Positions 8,717 through 17,066 of a DNA stretch of 41,186 nucleotides are shown piece by piece. Origin of the DNA: JAGQLF01 sp964635995 (GTDB taxonomy: Bacteria > Patescibacteriota > Dojkabacteria > J137). The notes below the pieces were generated by a model. The model saw only the letters and a program-made list of their open reading frames with translations, was not told the DNA's origin and did no database searches. Location: assembly GCA_964635995.1 (NCBI GenBank), contig CAZWRA010000006.1:1-41186 (forward strand), given 5' to 3'. How positions within the stretch are numbered: position 1 is the first letter of the stretch; every line of letters starts with the position of its first letter. The position numbers were made by a program, and so were the translations under genes.

Positions 8717-9529
8717 ATGGTTATAGCGATAACTAACCAAAAAGGTGGAGTTGGAAAAACTACAAGCGTTTTAAATATTGGAGTTTTTCTAGCTAGAAAA
8801 GGAAAGAAAGTTTTATTAGTTGATATTGATCCACAGGCTAATTTAACTTCAGGATTAGGAATACAAAGAGATGAAGATAACGATGGTTTCGTTAGTGTAT
8901 ATGACATTTTAGTTAATCAGGTAAGTGCAAAGGATGCTGTATTAGAATCAAGAATTGCTAATCTATCTGTAATTCCCTCATCTATTGAGTTAGCTGGCGC
9001 AGAAGTTGAGATGGTTAATACAATGTCGAGGGAAAGCATTTTAAAACGTGCTCTTGATCAACTCAAAGATGAATTTGATTATATTATTATTGATTGTCCT
9101 CCATCGCTTGGACTTTTAACAATTAATAGCCAGGTAGCATCCGACAAAGTAATTATTCCAGTACAAGCTGAGTATTATGCTTTAGAGGGGTTAGGACAGT
9201 TAGTAAATACAATTCAACTTGTTAAAAATAATTTAAATCCTGATTTAGAAATTGGAGGTGTTGTATTAACAATGTTTGATACAAGAACAAATTTAAGTAA
9301 AGATATTGCCCTTGAACTTAAAAATCACTTTGATGAGAAGCTATTCGATACTCTAGTTCCAAGAAATATTAAGCTTTCAGAAGCACCATCTCACGGACTT
9401 GCAATTGTTGAATACGAACCCGAATCATCTGGTGCACAAGCTTACGGAAGATTAACTGATGAAATTATTGAAAGATTTGAAGGAAATTCACCAAAATCTT
9501 TAATTAGACCTAACCTAACTAGAGATTAG
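8717..9529 (+). CDS. parA: ParA/Soj chromosome partitioning ATPase
   Basis: Deviant Walker-type ATPase that drives segregation of ParB-bound origin DNA. The deviant Walker A KGGVGKTT is at residues 9-16, Walker A' is DIDPQANLTSGLG, Walker B is DYIIIDCPPSLG, and EYYALEGLGQL and RNIKLSEAPSHG are characteristic of Soj. It is 270 aa long and lacks the N-terminal HTH of plasmid ParA types, so it is chromosomal in type. A TATACT at 8689-8694 is a possible -10 but has no good -35. The gene is followed after 57 bp by parB. Confidence 0.96.
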   Translation: MVIAITNQKGGVGKTTSVLNIGVFLARKGKKVLLVDIDPQANLTSGLGIQRDEDNDGFVSVYDILVNQVSAKDAVLESRIANLSVIPSSIELAGAEVEMVNTMSRESILKRALDQLKDEFDYIIIDCPPSLGLLTINSQVASDKVIIPVQAEYYALEGLGQLVNTIQLVKNNLNPDLEIGGVVLTMFDTRTNLSKDIALELKNHFDEKLFDTLVPRNIKLSEAPSHGLAIVEYEPESSGAQAYGRLTDEIIERFEGNSPKSLIRPNLTRD

Positions 9530-9586
9530 TGTTGAACTTGTATTGGTATTGTGACATGATTAAATCTATATAGTTTTAATTGAATT

Positions 9587-10450
9587 ATGGCTTCAAAAAG
9601 ACCTGCCTTAGGAAAAGGATTATCTGCACTAATCAGTTCTTCTGCTGTGTCTGAACTTACAACTAAATCTGGTTATATTCCAAACTTACCTACTAACGTA
9701 ATTAAGCCTAACCCTTATCAGCCAAGAGCAGAGATGAACCCTGATAGACTTGTTGAACTCGCAGATTCAATTAGAGAGCATGGAGTTATTGAGCCACTTT
9801 TAGTTACAAAAGTTAATGAGAATGAATATGAATTGATTGCTGGAGAAAGACGATGGAGAGCAGCTCAATTAGCAGGATTAAAATATGTTCCTGCAGTTAT
9901 AAAAGAAGCTACTCCTCAAGATATGCTTGAGCTTGCTGTAATTGAAAACATACAAAGAGAGGATCTAAATGCACTTGAAGAAGCAATGGCTTTTGAACAA
10001 CTTTATACAGCATTTAAGATGACTCATGATCAAATCTCAAAACGAGTAGGAATCAGTAGGCCAGCTGTTGCTAATAAAATCAGACTTCTCTCTTTGCCTG
10101 ATGAAATTAAGAAAGGGTTACTTGAAGAGAAAATTTCTGAAGGACACGCAAGAGCATTATTAAGTTTAAAGACAAAAGAAGGAATGATTTCTGCTTACAA
10201 GCTTATACTGAAAGATCATTTGTCTGTTAGAGCTGTTGAAGAATTAGTCAGAAGACTTAATAAAGGCCAGATGAAAGATAAAAAGAAGTCAAATAGAATC
10301 ATAGATAATAGAACAATAGAGATTGAACAGAATCTTAAAGATAAATTCGGATCAAACGTACTGTTTTTCAGATCAAAAAAAGGAGGAAAGATAACCATCC
10401 CCTTTAAAAATGAAAACGAACTTGATGATTTAATGGGAAAACTTCTGTAA
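9587..10450 (+). CDS. parB: ParB/Spo0J chromosome partitioning protein
   Basis: CTP-dependent DNA clamp that loads at parS. It begins with the usual KRPALGKGLSALI segment that contacts ParA. The CTP-binding domain contains NPYQPR, ELIAGERRWRAAQLAG and ENIQREDLN. A helix-turn-helix region follows (TAFKMTHDQISKRVGISRPAVANKIRLLSLP), then a C-terminal dimerisation segment, for a total of 287 aa. An A7 tract near the end (in KKGGK) is in frame, so homopolymers are not universally mis-sequenced here. I did not find a parS-like palindrome nearby. Confidence 0.96.
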   Translation: MASKRPALGKGLSALISSSAVSELTTKSGYIPNLPTNVIKPNPYQPRAEMNPDRLVELADSIREHGVIEPLLVTKVNENEYELIAGERRWRAAQLAGLKYVPAVIKEATPQDMLELAVIENIQREDLNALEEAMAFEQLYTAFKMTHDQISKRVGISRPAVANKIRLLSLPDEIKKGLLEEKISEGHARALLSLKTKEGMISAYKLILKDHLSVRAVEELVRRLNKGQMKDKKKSNRIIDNRTIEIEQNLKDKFGSNVLFFRSKKGGKITIPFKNENELDDLMGKLL

Positions 10451-10549
10451 GTAAACGATTTATAAGATTCGTAATTATAATTGAACGCAATTTATTGATC
10501 GACTAATCCTCTTTAATACTATAAAATCTACATAATCAGTTGATTTATT

Positions 10550-11656
10550 ATGGCGAAACCTAGATTAGTTGTCTCTGCAGCGCACACCAGCGTTAGTCCA
10601 GGGGCAGTTTACAAAGATCTTAGAGAATTCGATCTTACACGTAAGATCTTAGGTTTTGTTACAAAACATTTATCCTCTAACAACATTGAACATAAAGCAG
10701 TACCTGTTGATCTTCAACTTCTTGACCGAATTAATTGGATTAATAACACTGGCTATACTGAAGAAAATGGTGATTTGTTTGTAGAAATTCATGTAAATGA
10801 TGGAGGTAAAAGAGGTGTCGAAGCTTGGTTTAGTGGTGAAAATAACGATAAAAATAATTCAAAGGATTTTACAAACACTGTTTTAGATGAATTAATTAAA
10901 TTAACAAAATATGAGAATCAAGGGGCAAAAAGTGAATACGATCACGACTTAGGATATCTTTTAATATTAAATCAAACAAAGCCAATTTCTGCTGCTTTTG
11001 AGCTTTTATATATTGATAATGAGGAAGATTATAAGATTTTGACTGATGATACTAAATTAGATGAATTAGCTAAGAATTTTGTAACAGCTTTAAAGAAATA
11101 TATTGATAATCCTCCAAAACTTCATGCTAGTCAATCAAAAAAAGATGATAATATTTTTGGAGATTTTAATCTTCCAGACTTTAATAATCCATTTGGTGAT
11201 GATTTTGGAACACCAACAACCCCTGCATCTACTCCATCTACAAAAGATTCTGGAGGATCAAATAATTTGATGATGGATCGAGAACAAAGAAAAGAGATGA
11301 TTAACAAGATTTATAAAAAGATTCTAGGGAAAGAGCCTGCTCAAAATGATTTGAACTACTATTTAAATATTGGAGTTTCTGAAGATCAGCTTATTAAAAA
11401 GCTTACTGACTCAAAAGATTTCGAACAAATGGTAAAAGATGCAAAAGAATGTGGGGATATTAGGACTAAATTCAGCAAAATGGAAGCTGAACTAAATGAA
11501 TTAAGATCAAAAGTTAAAGATTCAGGTGCTATGCAACAAAGCCTAAATAATCTTCTTGCCCATAAAAACCTTCAAATAAAACAAATGATGGATGAGATGG
11601 CAAGACGTGGAATAATTAAAAACGGCGAATACTTCGATCCTAATAGGGTTAGATAG
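10550..11656 (+). CDS. N-acetylmuramoyl-L-alanine amidase-like protein with DUF4214-like and coiled-coil C-terminus
   Basis: The first 190 residues match the Amidase_3 zinc fold: His12 (SAAHTSVSPGA), Glu26 (LREFDLT), His81 (EIHVNDGG) and Glu151 (SAAFELLYIDNE) would be the metal and catalytic residues. I see no signal peptide or membrane helix, which is odd for a wall hydrolase. A Gly/Asn/Pro/Thr-rich linker (about 195-240) leads to a helical unit, KIYKKILGKEPAQNDLNYYL, like the DUF4214 repeat, and then a coiled coil. It follows parAB. Similar non-exported amidase folds also occur as phage endolysins, but no phage genes adjoin it. Confidence 0.75.
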   Translation: MAKPRLVVSAAHTSVSPGAVYKDLREFDLTRKILGFVTKHLSSNNIEHKAVPVDLQLLDRINWINNTGYTEENGDLFVEIHVNDGGKRGVEAWFSGENNDKNNSKDFTNTVLDELIKLTKYENQGAKSEYDHDLGYLLILNQTKPISAAFELLYIDNEEDYKILTDDTKLDELAKNFVTALKKYIDNPPKLHASQSKKDDNIFGDFNLPDFNNPFGDDFGTPTTPASTPSTKDSGGSNNLMMDREQRKEMINKIYKKILGKEPAQNDLNYYLNIGVSEDQLIKKLTDSKDFEQMVKDAKECGDIRTKFSKMEAELNELRSKVKDSGAMQQSLNNLLAHKNLQIKQMMDEMARRGIIKNGEYFDPNRVR

Positions 11657-11687
11657 ATTGTACTTAAGAAATTCCTCCTCTCCTTTG

Positions 11688-11696
11688 TGTTATAAT
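11688..11696 (+). promoter_or_regulatory. Extended -10 promoter candidate for rny
   Basis: TGTTATAAT is a perfect extended -10 (TG-N-TATAAT). No convincing -35 lies upstream, which is tolerated by extended -10 promoters. It would give a leader of about 190 nt before the RNase Y start at 11896. Confidence 0.45.
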
Positions 11697-11774
11697 TAAA
11701 GATTAATGTGGGATAAATTAGATACTTTGACCTAATGAAACATAAAAATATTATTTTTTTAGATAATAAAAAGA

Positions 11775-11800
11775 AAAAATTAAATTCATATTTAATTTTT
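11775..11800 (+). other. AT-only hairpin in the rny leader
   Basis: AAAAATTAAAT (11775-11785) and ATTTAATTTTT (11790-11800) are perfect 11-bp arms around a TCAT loop. The 3' arm ends in five T. It could be a weak terminator or attenuator for readthrough from the amidase gene, or a leader structure of rny. The remainder of 11697-11895 has nothing else I can name. Confidence 0.45.
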
Positions 11801-11895
11801 CATACAGAAATTCGGTCTATAAAAGCCTTGCTATAAAAGTTTTAGGTACTTCTAGTTTTCCCAAGAAATAACGTATTTTTTAACAATATATAAGT

Positions 11896-13425
11896 ATGGA
11901 TTTACTTAGCGTAATCCTTGCTTTACTATTGCTTTTTGTTTCAGGAGTTGCTGTATACATATATTTAGACAGTAAGAAGAAGGTTGAAGAAGGAGGTGGA
12001 CAAAAGATCTCTGAACTTGAGGCAATTGAAAAAGCGAGCAGTATTGCAAAGGATAAGATTCTTGAAGCCGAGAATAAAGCGGCAGAAATTCAGAAAAAGG
12101 CTGAGGAGTCTTCTGAAACTCTGAGAAGACAGATAAAAGAACAGGAAAAGCTTCTTTTAGATAGAGAGAAGAAGATTATTGAACGATCCTCTGCTCTTGA
12201 TGAGAGATTCGATGCCCTTGAGGATAAAGAGAAGGATATTAGAGAGCGAAAAGAAAAAATTAATGAGCTTAATGTTAAATTAAGTACAAAACTTGAGGAA
12301 ATAGCTCAGCTTACGAGAGAACAGGCTGAAAAGGAGCTTAAGTCAAAGATTGAAAAAGACTTAAGTGACTGGACTGCCAAAAAAATTAGAGAATCTGAAA
12401 AACAGATAAAAGAAAATAGTGAGGAGAAGGCTCAAGAAATCTTACTTGAGGCTATGCAACAAAGTGCAGTTGATTACGTCGCAGATACAACAACAACGAC
12501 GATCGATATTCAAGATGAATCTATGAAAAGTCGAATTATCGGTAAAAATGGTAGAAATGTTAGAACATTTGAACGAATAACTGGAGTTGATGTAATTATT
12601 GACGAATCTCCAACCGAAATTACAATTTCATGTTTTGATCCAATTAGACGTGAAGTTGCAGCTATTGCAATGAATAAGCTAGTTTCTACAGGTAAGATTA
12701 ACCCAGCTTCAATTGAAGAAATCATCGATAAAGTTAAAAAGGATATTCTTAAAGAAATTAAGAAGACTGGAGAAGATATGGCTTATGAGGCTGGAATGAA
12801 TGATCTCCCTGATGAAATAATAATGCTACTTGGTAGATTTAAATATCGATTTAGTTATGGTCAGAATTTAGTTAAACATACTCTAGAAGTTGTAAAACTC
12901 GGAGAATATCTTGCAAAAGAAATCGGTGCTGATGTATACATTTCTAAATTAGCATGTTTAATGCACGACATTGGAAAAGTCATTCCTCAAGAAGGAAAAC
13001 AGCACCACCATCTTTCAGCTGAGGTTGCAGCTAAACATTTCAAAGACAATGAAAAATTAATTAATGCAATTGAAGCTCATCATTTTGATATTGAAGCAAA
13101 ATGCTTAGAAGCTGAGGTTGTAAGAATTGCAGATGCAATTTCTGGAGCTAGACCTGGTGCTAGAAAAGATAGTTATGAAGACTATATTAAGAGAATTCGA
13201 GCTCTTGAGGATATCGCTAACGAGCAAGAAGGGGTTAAGGAATCATATGCTATTAGAGCAGGACGTGAAGTTAGAGTTATTGTTAAACCTGATGAGGTTA
13301 GTGATGACGAGACAAAAGTTATGGCGCATAATATTGCTAAGAGAATAGAAGAAACTCAATCTTATCCTGGAGTAATTAAAGTTAATGTTATTCGAGAGAT
13401 AAGAGCAACTGAAGAAGCGAAATAG
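11896..13425 (+). CDS. rny: Ribonuclease Y
   Basis: Membrane-anchored endoribonuclease that initiates mRNA decay. Domains in order: an N-terminal membrane helix (residues 4-26), a long charged coiled coil (about 35-195), a KH domain with SRIIGKNGRNVRTFERITGVD (about 210-270), and an HD domain whose metal-binding His357-Asp358 lie in LMHDIGK. A conserved RNase Y C-terminus contains SGARPGARKDSYEDYIKR. At 509 aa it is the usual length and intact. It is followed by a hairpin cluster where convergent transcription from the RelA-like pseudogene meets it. Confidence 0.96.
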   Translation: MDLLSVILALLLLFVSGVAVYIYLDSKKKVEEGGGQKISELEAIEKASSIAKDKILEAENKAAEIQKKAEESSETLRRQIKEQEKLLLDREKKIIERSSALDERFDALEDKEKDIRERKEKINELNVKLSTKLEEIAQLTREQAEKELKSKIEKDLSDWTAKKIRESEKQIKENSEEKAQEILLEAMQQSAVDYVADTTTTTIDIQDESMKSRIIGKNGRNVRTFERITGVDVIIDESPTEITISCFDPIRREVAAIAMNKLVSTGKINPASIEEIIDKVKKDILKEIKKTGEDMAYEAGMNDLPDEIIMLLGRFKYRFSYGQNLVKHTLEVVKLGEYLAKEIGADVYISKLACLMHDIGKVIPQEGKQHHHLSAEVAAKHFKDNEKLINAIEAHHFDIEAKCLEAEVVRIADAISGARPGARKDSYEDYIKRIRALEDIANEQEGVKESYAIRAGREVRVIVKPDEVSDDETKVMAHNIAKRIEETQSYPGVIKVNVIREIRATEEAK

Positions 13426-13433
13426 ATTCTTAA

Positions 13434-13589
13434 CGAGCCTCGAGGCGAGTTTAGAAGATATTTCGTCCCGAAAATGGAACGAAGTGACATTATTCGGGAC
13501 CTCTAGATCACATCTGAGCAGTGAACCTTAAGGTTCATTGGGATGATTGTGAGATCTTTATCCCTCAAAGCATTCATGCTCAGAGGGAT
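13434..13589. repeat. Cluster of four palindromic hairpins between convergent genes
   Basis: Four separate palindromes follow rny. (1) GCCTCGAGGC at 13436-13445. (2) GTCCCGAAAATG at 13465 pairs with CATTATTCGGGAC ending at 13500. (3) GATCAC...GTGAGATC (13506-13556) encloses the perfect 16-mer TGAACCTTAAGGTTCA. (4) ATCCCTC (13560-13566) pairs with GAGGGAT (13583-13589) with an inner AGCAT/ATGCT. Their position between convergent genes suits bidirectional termination, but U-runs are absent, so REP-type repeats are more likely. Confidence 0.7.
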
Positions 13590-13591
13590 CT

Positions 13592-14382
13592 CTACCCTTT
13601 TCCTACTCTTCCATGACTAATAAAAAACTTATCAATGTCTCTATTTTCTATTACCCATCTTAAATATTCTACTGCATTTATCAATTGTATCTCACCACTC
13701 AATATTGTTGCGATATCAGATTTTGAACCTCTTAAAGAACTAGGTATTAATTTTCTGTACTAGTATCACTAATCTTAAAATTCCATCTTAAAGATCTAGG
13801 AATAACTGCATGTTCTGCCATAGGATTATGAAAATAGCCCTTTCTTGAACTACTTTGAAAAGGAATTGGTGTCTTTATAATTTCAAATTTACTAAGAATT
13901 AAATCTTTTACCCTATCTAAGTCCTCTTCATTAAAAATAAATATTATTAAACCAACAATATCAAAAACATCTTCAAGGGAATCTAAATTATGTCGTTCCA
14001 TTTTGCTCATAATTGAGCTCATTGTTTTAGGTCTTCCTACAACTAGAGAATGAATACCTTTTTACCTTAGACAATCTCTAAAAGATAAAACAGTGCTTTG
14101 TGTTACAGAAATTAGTTCTTCAAAGTCTAATATATGCTCAGAAGAATGTAGACCTGGATCAAGATTAATCCTAGGTTCAAAAAGAAAACCATTTTTTATT
14201 TCAGGAAAATTTTCGGTATTATATAGTCTTAAAATTATGGCTTCTCTCTCAGATTCAGAAGTACATGTATTTAATTTACTGACTAAATCATGAATAATTG
14301 CATATTCTAACGATGTAGTTACAGCACGGGCAGCCAGAACTCCATTAACAATTGTATCGAAACTTACTTCTTCTAAAGACAC
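13592..14382 (-). pseudogene. RelA/SpoT synthetase-domain-like protein, broken by a TAA and a frameshift
   Basis: Three open pieces line up as one protein. Piece 1 (14382-14062, GTG start) ends at TAA 14062-14064. The same frame continues as KGIHSLVVGRPKTMSSIMSK to 13747. A frame change near 13745-13760 leads into RKLIPSSLRGSKSDIATILSG and on to TAG at 13592-13594. The central part (IMSKMERHNLDSLEDVFDIVGLIIF, then EEDLDRVKDLI) resembles the RelA/SpoT (p)ppGpp synthetase fold. Key catalytic residues are hard to confirm, and the N-terminal part is unfamiliar, so the family is tentative. The break near 13750 is not in a homopolymer, which favours genuine decay. Confidence 0.55.
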
Positions 14383-14403
14383 AAGGCGAAATTAAATGCA
14401 GGA

Positions 14404-14787
14404 TTATATCATCAGAAAAGCCCTATTCGTATAGCTTATTCTTTTCGCTCTTTCTATAATCTTCATGAGCATCTTTAGCTTTTTACCGATTGGAAACTTT
14501 TCAGTAAGCTTAGGAAGTTTTTTATCAAAATATTCTTCAATATCAATACCACTATGACTTGCTAACCTAAATAAATAGAAAATAACATCAACAAATTCAA
14601 AACCTAGCTCAGTTTTCTTATCTCCTTCTACTTTTTCAAATTTACTTTTCCACTGATAATGTTCTGCTAATTCTCCTAGTTCGATGAAGATTGAAGATAA
14701 AAGATGATTTGGTTCTTCATTTAGCCAGCCCCTCTCATAGCTAAACTTATTAATAATATCTGTTATTTCTTTAATACTCTTTGCCAT
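14404..14787 (-). CDS. MazG-like nucleotide pyrophosphohydrolase (late frameshift)
   Basis: All-alpha NTP pyrophosphohydrolase of the MazG-like/dCTPase group, which hydrolyses non-canonical or excess NTPs. The metal-binding signature is ELGELAEH...ELGFEFVDVIFYLFRLA, with the acidic residues present (EExxE and ExxD spacing). The open frame runs to 14404, but its last 26 residues look wrong. One more A in the A5 run at 14480-14484 would give the tail KAKDAHEDYRKSEKNKLYE with a stop at 14423-14425, which fits this family far better. So the gene has a -1 lesion after the catalytic core and may still produce an active enzyme. Confidence 0.8.
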   Translation of the reverse strand: MAKSIKEITDIINKFSYERGWLNEEPNHLLSSIFIELGELAEHYQWKSKFEKVEGDKKTELGFEFVDVIFYLFRLASHSGIDIEEYFDKKLPKLTEKFPIGKKLKMLMKIIERAKRISYTNRAFLMI

Positions 14788-14814
14788 GATTTATAAATTG
14801 ATAGTTGTTAATTG

Positions 14815-15654
14815 TTAATTGTTTCTCGGCCATATAACTTTACCTTCTTCTAGTGCACTCTCTAAAAATCCTTCTCCTTCTTCATTTAATAACTGATCAA
14901 ATTCAGTTTCAGTATAAATTAGAGGTTCGATAATTGGTTCAGATCCTCTAGTCTTTTCTCTTACATAACCAATACGATCCATGAATGGTAACTCAGTATT
15001 CGCTACTACCAGAATATCCATCGTTGAAGTTCTAGGTTGAGTTTTCTCTCTAGCAAAACTTCCGAAAAGAATAATTTTTTTTACTTCAAGCTGTTCACAA
15101 TTTAGAATCAAATTGATCACATTTTCTAATCGTTTATCAATCTCCTCTTTTTTAAAAAAGTATCTCTCTGTCTCGATTACATTGTCTGATGAGGATGGAG
15201 GTTTTCCATACAAGAAATCATTAATTTTTTTGAGCATGTCTTCAGCTAAAGTTATACAATTTTCTGCTTCCTGCTTACTTATTTGATCATGAGGAGTTTT
15301 ATTTTGACCTGGAATAACAAAAGGATATCTAGAGATAAATGTATAGCTCTCAATCTTTCTGAAGTTTAATTTTACATCTTCAAAAGCTTTTTTTGCTTTA
15401 TTTGCCATTCCAAGTAAAACTCCTAGTTTATGGACACGTGGTGGTCTAAAACCTGAATGAACAATAACTCCTTTAACCATTTTCTCAACACTTTGAATAG
15501 ATTGATAACAAACCCATTCATAAAAACCTGCTTCAAGGGATTTCTTTGCAGCTTCTAAATCATAAGATGCTTGATCAAGCCAAACTCTATATCTGTTAGT
15601 TGATTCTTTATTACTCTTTTCCATAAACGAGTCTAACAAAATATAATACCACAA
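14815..15654 (-). CDS. HEPN domain - nucleotidyltransferase fusion protein
   Basis: N-terminal HEPN domain (about 20-140: DQASYDLEAAKKSLEAGFYEWVC-like helices, with RPPRVH fitting an R-x4-H motif). A pol-beta type minimal nucleotidyltransferase follows (about 185-279) with IILFGSFAREKT. In two-gene HEPN-MNT toxin-antitoxin systems the MNT adds AMP to, and so silences, the HEPN RNase; here both are in one chain. The usual GS-x(9-11)-DxD reads TSTMDILVV, so the first metal Asp is replaced by Thr and only the second Asp is present. A start at residue 11 (ATG at 15624) is plausible, because codons 1-10 overlap promoter-like AT sequence. Function is inferred. Confidence 0.75.
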   Translation of the reverse strand: MWYYILLDSFMEKSNKESTNRYRVWLDQASYDLEAAKKSLEAGFYEWVCYQSIQSVEKMVKGVIVHSGFRPPRVHKLGVLLGMANKAKKAFEDVKLNFRKIESYTFISRYPFVIPGQNKTPHDQISKQEAENCITLAEDMLKKINDFLYGKPPSSSDNVIETERYFFKKEEIDKRLENVINLILNCEQLEVKKIILFGSFAREKTQPRTSTMDILVVANTELPFMDRIGYVREKTRGSEPIIEPLIYTETEFDQLLNEEGEGFLESALEEGKVIWPRNN

Positions 15655-15720
15655 ATTCTAAACAACAATCTGTTTAGAATTTGTAAATTGTGAACTTGGA
15701 ATTTAATCTAAGTAGTCTTT
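15649..15720 (-). terminator. rho-independent-like terminator after the sigma factor gene (paralogous segment A)
   Basis: AAATTCTAAAC and GTTTAGAATTT form a perfect 11-bp hairpin with an 8-nt loop at about 15653-15682, just downstream of the sigma gene on the minus strand. The 72-bp segment 15649-15720, which includes the last codons of the sigma gene, aligns without gaps to 21281-21352 behind ftsZ. Hairpin bases have changed in pairs there, and the last 15 bp are identical. Confidence 0.65.
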
Positions 15721-16974
15721 TAGCGCCTGAGCAACCTCTTCACTCTTCATTCTTTTAAGCGCCTTAGCCTCGATTTGACGAATTCGTTCTCTTGTAACGT
15801 TAAATTCATGCCCGACTTCCTCTAGAGTTCTTGTAACGCCATCTCTTAACCCAAATCGTAGTTCAATAACTTTTCTTTCTCTGTCTGATAATCCATCAAG
15901 GATTTCGTTAATTTGCTTCTTTAAGAACGAGAATGTAGCTAACTCTTGAGGAGAAGCAGTATATTCATCAGGAATAATATCAATTAGACTATTTTCTCCA
16001 TCTTCTCCGATTGGTGTTTCAAGAGATTGTGGTTTTTGAGCAATTTTAATAATTTCCTGTACTTTCTTAGGAGTAAGTTCCATTGCTTTAGCAATTTCTA
16101 TTAATGTTGGCTTTCTTCCTAATTTAGAAGCCAGTTGAGATGAGACTTTACTTAATTTATTAATAGTCTCGATCATATGTACAGGTACTCTGATTGTTCT
16201 AGCTTGATCAGCAATTGCTCTTGTAATTGCCTGTCTAATCCACCATGTTGCATAGGTAGAAAACTTAAATCCTTTTCTATACTCAAATTTTTCTACAGCT
16301 TTCATTAATCCTAGGTTTCCCTCCTGAATTAAATCTAAAAGATCTAAACCTCTCTTTAAGTAGTTTTTAGCTATAGAAACAACTAATCTTAAGTTAGCAG
16401 TAGTTAAAAGATGTTTTGCTTCTACTCCTTCACGAATTGTTTTATTTGAATATCTTCTATCCTTCTCTACTAATCTTTGTTTAGCTTTTTCAACTTCAAT
16501 ATGTCTTCCCTCATCATTTTTAATATGTTCCCATGCTTTTACGTAAATATCCTTATATTTTTCTTTCGCAAGTTTTTCTATAGCAGCATGCATCTCTTCG
16601 TTTCCTTTCTCAAATCTTTGTGCAAGAATAACTTCTTCTTCTGCGCTAAGAAGTGGAATTCTTCCGATTTCCTGAAGATATGCTCTAATAGGATCTGTAC
16701 TTACATGTGATTTAATTTGCTTTAGAATTTTGATCTTCTCTTCAAATGTTAACTTTCCTTTTTTACCGTCACCATAATCTCTCTCCTCTTCTCTTGGTTC
16801 AATTATCTCAACCTCATCGTCCTGAACATTCGCGATTATGTATTCTAAAAGCTGAAGATTATCTTCAACTTCTGGAAAGACGGCTAATATGTCATCTTGT
16901 GTTAAATATCCTTGTTTTTTTCCAAGAATAACAAGACTTTTAACCTTTTGCTTGTCTTCCGAAGATATTGCCAT
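15703..16974 (-). CDS. rpoD: RNA polymerase primary sigma factor (RpoD/SigA type)
   Basis: Housekeeping sigma-70 factor, 423 aa. Region 1.2 is DPIRAYLQEIGRIPLLSAEEE. Region 2 contains NLRLVVSIAKNYLKRGLDLLDLIQEGNLGLMKAVEKF and YATWWIRQAI for -10 recognition. Region 3 follows, and region 4 carries SDRERKVIELRFGL and RTLEEVGHEFNVTRERIRQIEAKAL for the -35 element. The short acidic N-terminus with KKQGYLTQDDI is the partial region 1.1. An A7 tract in codons for GKKQG is in frame. It is divergent from the sortase gene. Confidence 0.96.
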   Translation of the reverse strand: MAISSEDKQKVKSLVILGKKQGYLTQDDILAVFPEVEDNLQLLEYIIANVQDDEVEIIEPREEERDYGDGKKGKLTFEEKIKILKQIKSHVSTDPIRAYLQEIGRIPLLSAEEEVILAQRFEKGNEEMHAAIEKLAKEKYKDIYVKAWEHIKNDEGRHIEVEKAKQRLVEKDRRYSNKTIREGVEAKHLLTTANLRLVVSIAKNYLKRGLDLLDLIQEGNLGLMKAVEKFEYRKGFKFSTYATWWIRQAITRAIADQARTIRVPVHMIETINKLSKVSSQLASKLGRKPTLIEIAKAMELTPKKVQEIIKIAQKPQSLETPIGEDGENSLIDIIPDEYTASPQELATFSFLKKQINEILDGLSDRERKVIELRFGLRDGVTRTLEEVGHEFNVTRERIRQIEAKALKRMKSEEVAQALKDYLD

Positions 16975-17066
16975 ATGATAAACTGTTAATAAGAATATTA
17001 GATAAAAGAAATATTATGCTGATTTGCTCAGTAATTTTATCATATATGTACAAATGATAATCAATT

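Noticed and set aside
8717..10450. parS site near parAB
   Set aside because: I scanned for a palindrome close to TGTTTCACGTGAAACA and saw no convincing match.
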